NCBI GenBank assembly: GCA_964646465.1
Contig: CAZYEN010000036.1
Coordinates: 1-7,566 of the forward strand
DNA from: CALRBF01 sp964646465
GTDB lineage: Bacteria > Patescibacteriota > Minisyncoccia > SW-4-49-11
Direction: 5' to 3'
DNA: 7,566 nt
Part shown: positions 7,270-7,566 of the stretch, piece after piece
How positions within the stretch are numbered: position 1 is the stretch's first letter
Layout of the letters: the number at the start of each line of letters is the position of its first letter
Notes under the pieces: generated by a model
What the model saw: the letters and a program-made list of their open reading frames with translations, nothing else
Told to the model about the DNA's origin: nothing
Databases searched by the model: none
Position numbers and translations under genes: made by a program

Positions 7270-7359
7270 TACTCTTGATTATCCACCCCCACCATTTCGT
7301 AGTCCCATCTCGCCTCCTCCCGCCTACTGGAGGCAATAGCTCAGCCCTCCTCCGCCGTC

Positions 7360-7374
7360 GCAAATGAGATTTGC
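7360..7374. repeat. Perfect 6-base inverted repeat, 3-base loop
   Basis: GCAAAT, loop GAG, ATTTGC. One of the hairpins in the GC-rich block; no T-run follows on either strand, so it is not a terminator. Confidence 0.6.
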
Positions 7375-7381
7375 TCCTTGA

Positions 7382-7394
7382 AAACCCACGGTTT
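7382..7394. repeat. Perfect 5-base inverted repeat, 3-base loop
   Basis: AAACC, loop CAC, GGTTT. It lies 7 bases from the preceding hairpin, part of the same series. Confidence 0.45.
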
Positions 7395-7430
7395 CCAACA
7401 CTCGGTCTTTGACCTCGTTGCCTTCCTCCA

Positions 7431-7452
7431 CGGGAAAACTCCCGTTTTCCCG
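7431..7452. repeat. Perfect 9-base inverted repeat, 4-base loop
   Basis: CGGGAAAAC, loop TCCC, GTTTTCCCG. This is the longest and most stable stem in the block and is unlikely to be chance. No U-tract follows it in either direction, so a role in RNA or single-stranded DNA structure is more likely than termination. Confidence 0.75.
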
Positions 7453-7463
7453 ACCCCTTTCCC

Positions 7464-7481
7464 AAAGGCTAAAGCCTTTTT
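7464..7481 (+). terminator. Weak terminator-like hairpin
   Basis: AAAGGC, loop TAAA, GCCTTT followed by TT then ACGGG. Read on the plus strand it has a short stem and a five-T run that is partly within the stem. It could end a transcript arriving from the left, but no plus-strand gene is visible, so it is more likely just another member of the hairpin series. Confidence 0.2.
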
Positions 7482-7488
7482 ACGGGTA

Positions 7489-7504
7489 CTCCCTCCTAAG
7501 GGAG
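7489..7504. repeat. Perfect 6-base inverted repeat, 4-base loop
   Basis: CTCCCT, loop CCTA, AGGGAG. GC-rich palindromes of this type are common in intergenic junk repeats of several bacterial groups, which is why I lean to a repeat element for the block. Confidence 0.6.
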
Positions 7505-7566
7505 ACATTGGATCAGGGCACCTCAGTAAAGGGCAGAGGATACTTAATGACCTTGTCAAAATTTAT

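Larger units (their letters stand above)
7281..7540. repeat. GC-rich non-coding block with a dense series of short inverted repeats
   Basis: This 260-base stretch is 55% GC by hand count (144 of 260), against about 13-30% in sampled 60-base lines of the glycosyltransferase and membrane-protein genes. It contains at least seven short perfect inverted repeats: 7312-7317/7329-7334, 7360-7365/7369-7374, 7382-7386/7390-7394, 7404-7407/7411-7414, 7431-7439/7444-7452, 7464-7469/7474-7479 and 7489-7494/7499-7504. Two long minus-strand frames cross it, but they overlap each other, are Arg/Gly/Ser-rich low-complexity and show no family, so I treat it as non-coding. It may be a miniature mobile or palindromic intergenic element, or a structured RNA. 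TATCC at 7280-7284 and GGATA at 7538-7542 face each other at the ends, but five bases could be chance. Identity is unknown. Confidence 0.6.

Noticed and set aside
7329..7400. A tRNA-like start on the plus strand (AATAGCTCAG resembles a D-arm).
   Set aside because: No matching D-stem partner, no anticodon stem and no T-loop sequence follow at the right distances.
7281..7540. CRISPR array.
   Set aside because: The inverted repeats differ from one another in sequence and spacing; there is no repeated unit with regular spacers.
7247..7559. Two overlapping minus-strand frames of 72 codons each in the GC-rich block.
   Set aside because: They occupy the same bases in different frames, are Arg/Gly/Ser-rich low-complexity, one runs through the promoter, and both are explained by few stop codons in GC-rich DNA.
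1..7566. UGA recoded as glycine, as in Absconditabacteria and Gracilibacteria.
   Set aside because: All frames are full length under the standard bacterial code, conserved glycines use GGN codons, and no in-frame TGA occurs.

Overview
The window is a surface-glycan (polysaccharide or glycoprotein-sugar) biosynthesis locus from an AT-rich bacterium. All eight protein genes lie on the minus strand. Seven are complete; the eighth is cut by the left edge. The seven visible stops are six TAA and one TAG. No TGA interrupts any frame at a conserved glycine, so there is no sign of UGA recoding. None of the eight starts has a recognisable Shine-Dalgarno sequence. Low GC, leaderless-looking starts and Asn/Lys/Gln-rich proteins would fit a Patescibacteria/CPR-type organism or another AT-rich lineage; this placement is inference and not secure.

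Reading in the direction of transcription (right to left): bases 7566-7281 hold a GC-rich (about 55% by hand count) non-coding block packed with small perfect inverted repeats. It sits directly upstream of a promoter and a family 2 glycosyltransferase gene (7214-6390). Next comes a GalE-like UDP-hexose 4-epimerase (6280-5360) with its own promoter. After another promoter follows a tight run of six genes: gmd (GDP-mannose 4,6-dehydratase), fcl (GDP-L-fucose synthase), a second family 2 glycosyltransferase about 62% identical to the first, a family 4-type glycosyltransferase, a class I SAM methyltransferase, and a multi-pass membrane protein that runs off the left edge. In this run the gaps are 3-8 bases, or a 14-base overlap at the last junction.

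Functionally, Gmd and Fcl convert GDP-mannose to GDP-L-fucose. The epimerase probably interconverts UDP-glucose/UDP-galactose or the N-acetyl forms. The three glycosyltransferases would build a fucose-containing glycan on the cytoplasmic side, the methyltransferase may modify it, and the membrane protein is a candidate polymerase, flippase-associated protein or GT-C-type transferase.

The most useful new observation is that three promoters (before the first glycosyltransferase, the epimerase and gmd) share one architecture: TATTCAC at -35, a 17-base spacer ending in TATGN, then TANANT. This suggests three co-regulated transcription starts. The least explained item is the GC-rich hairpin block at the right end.
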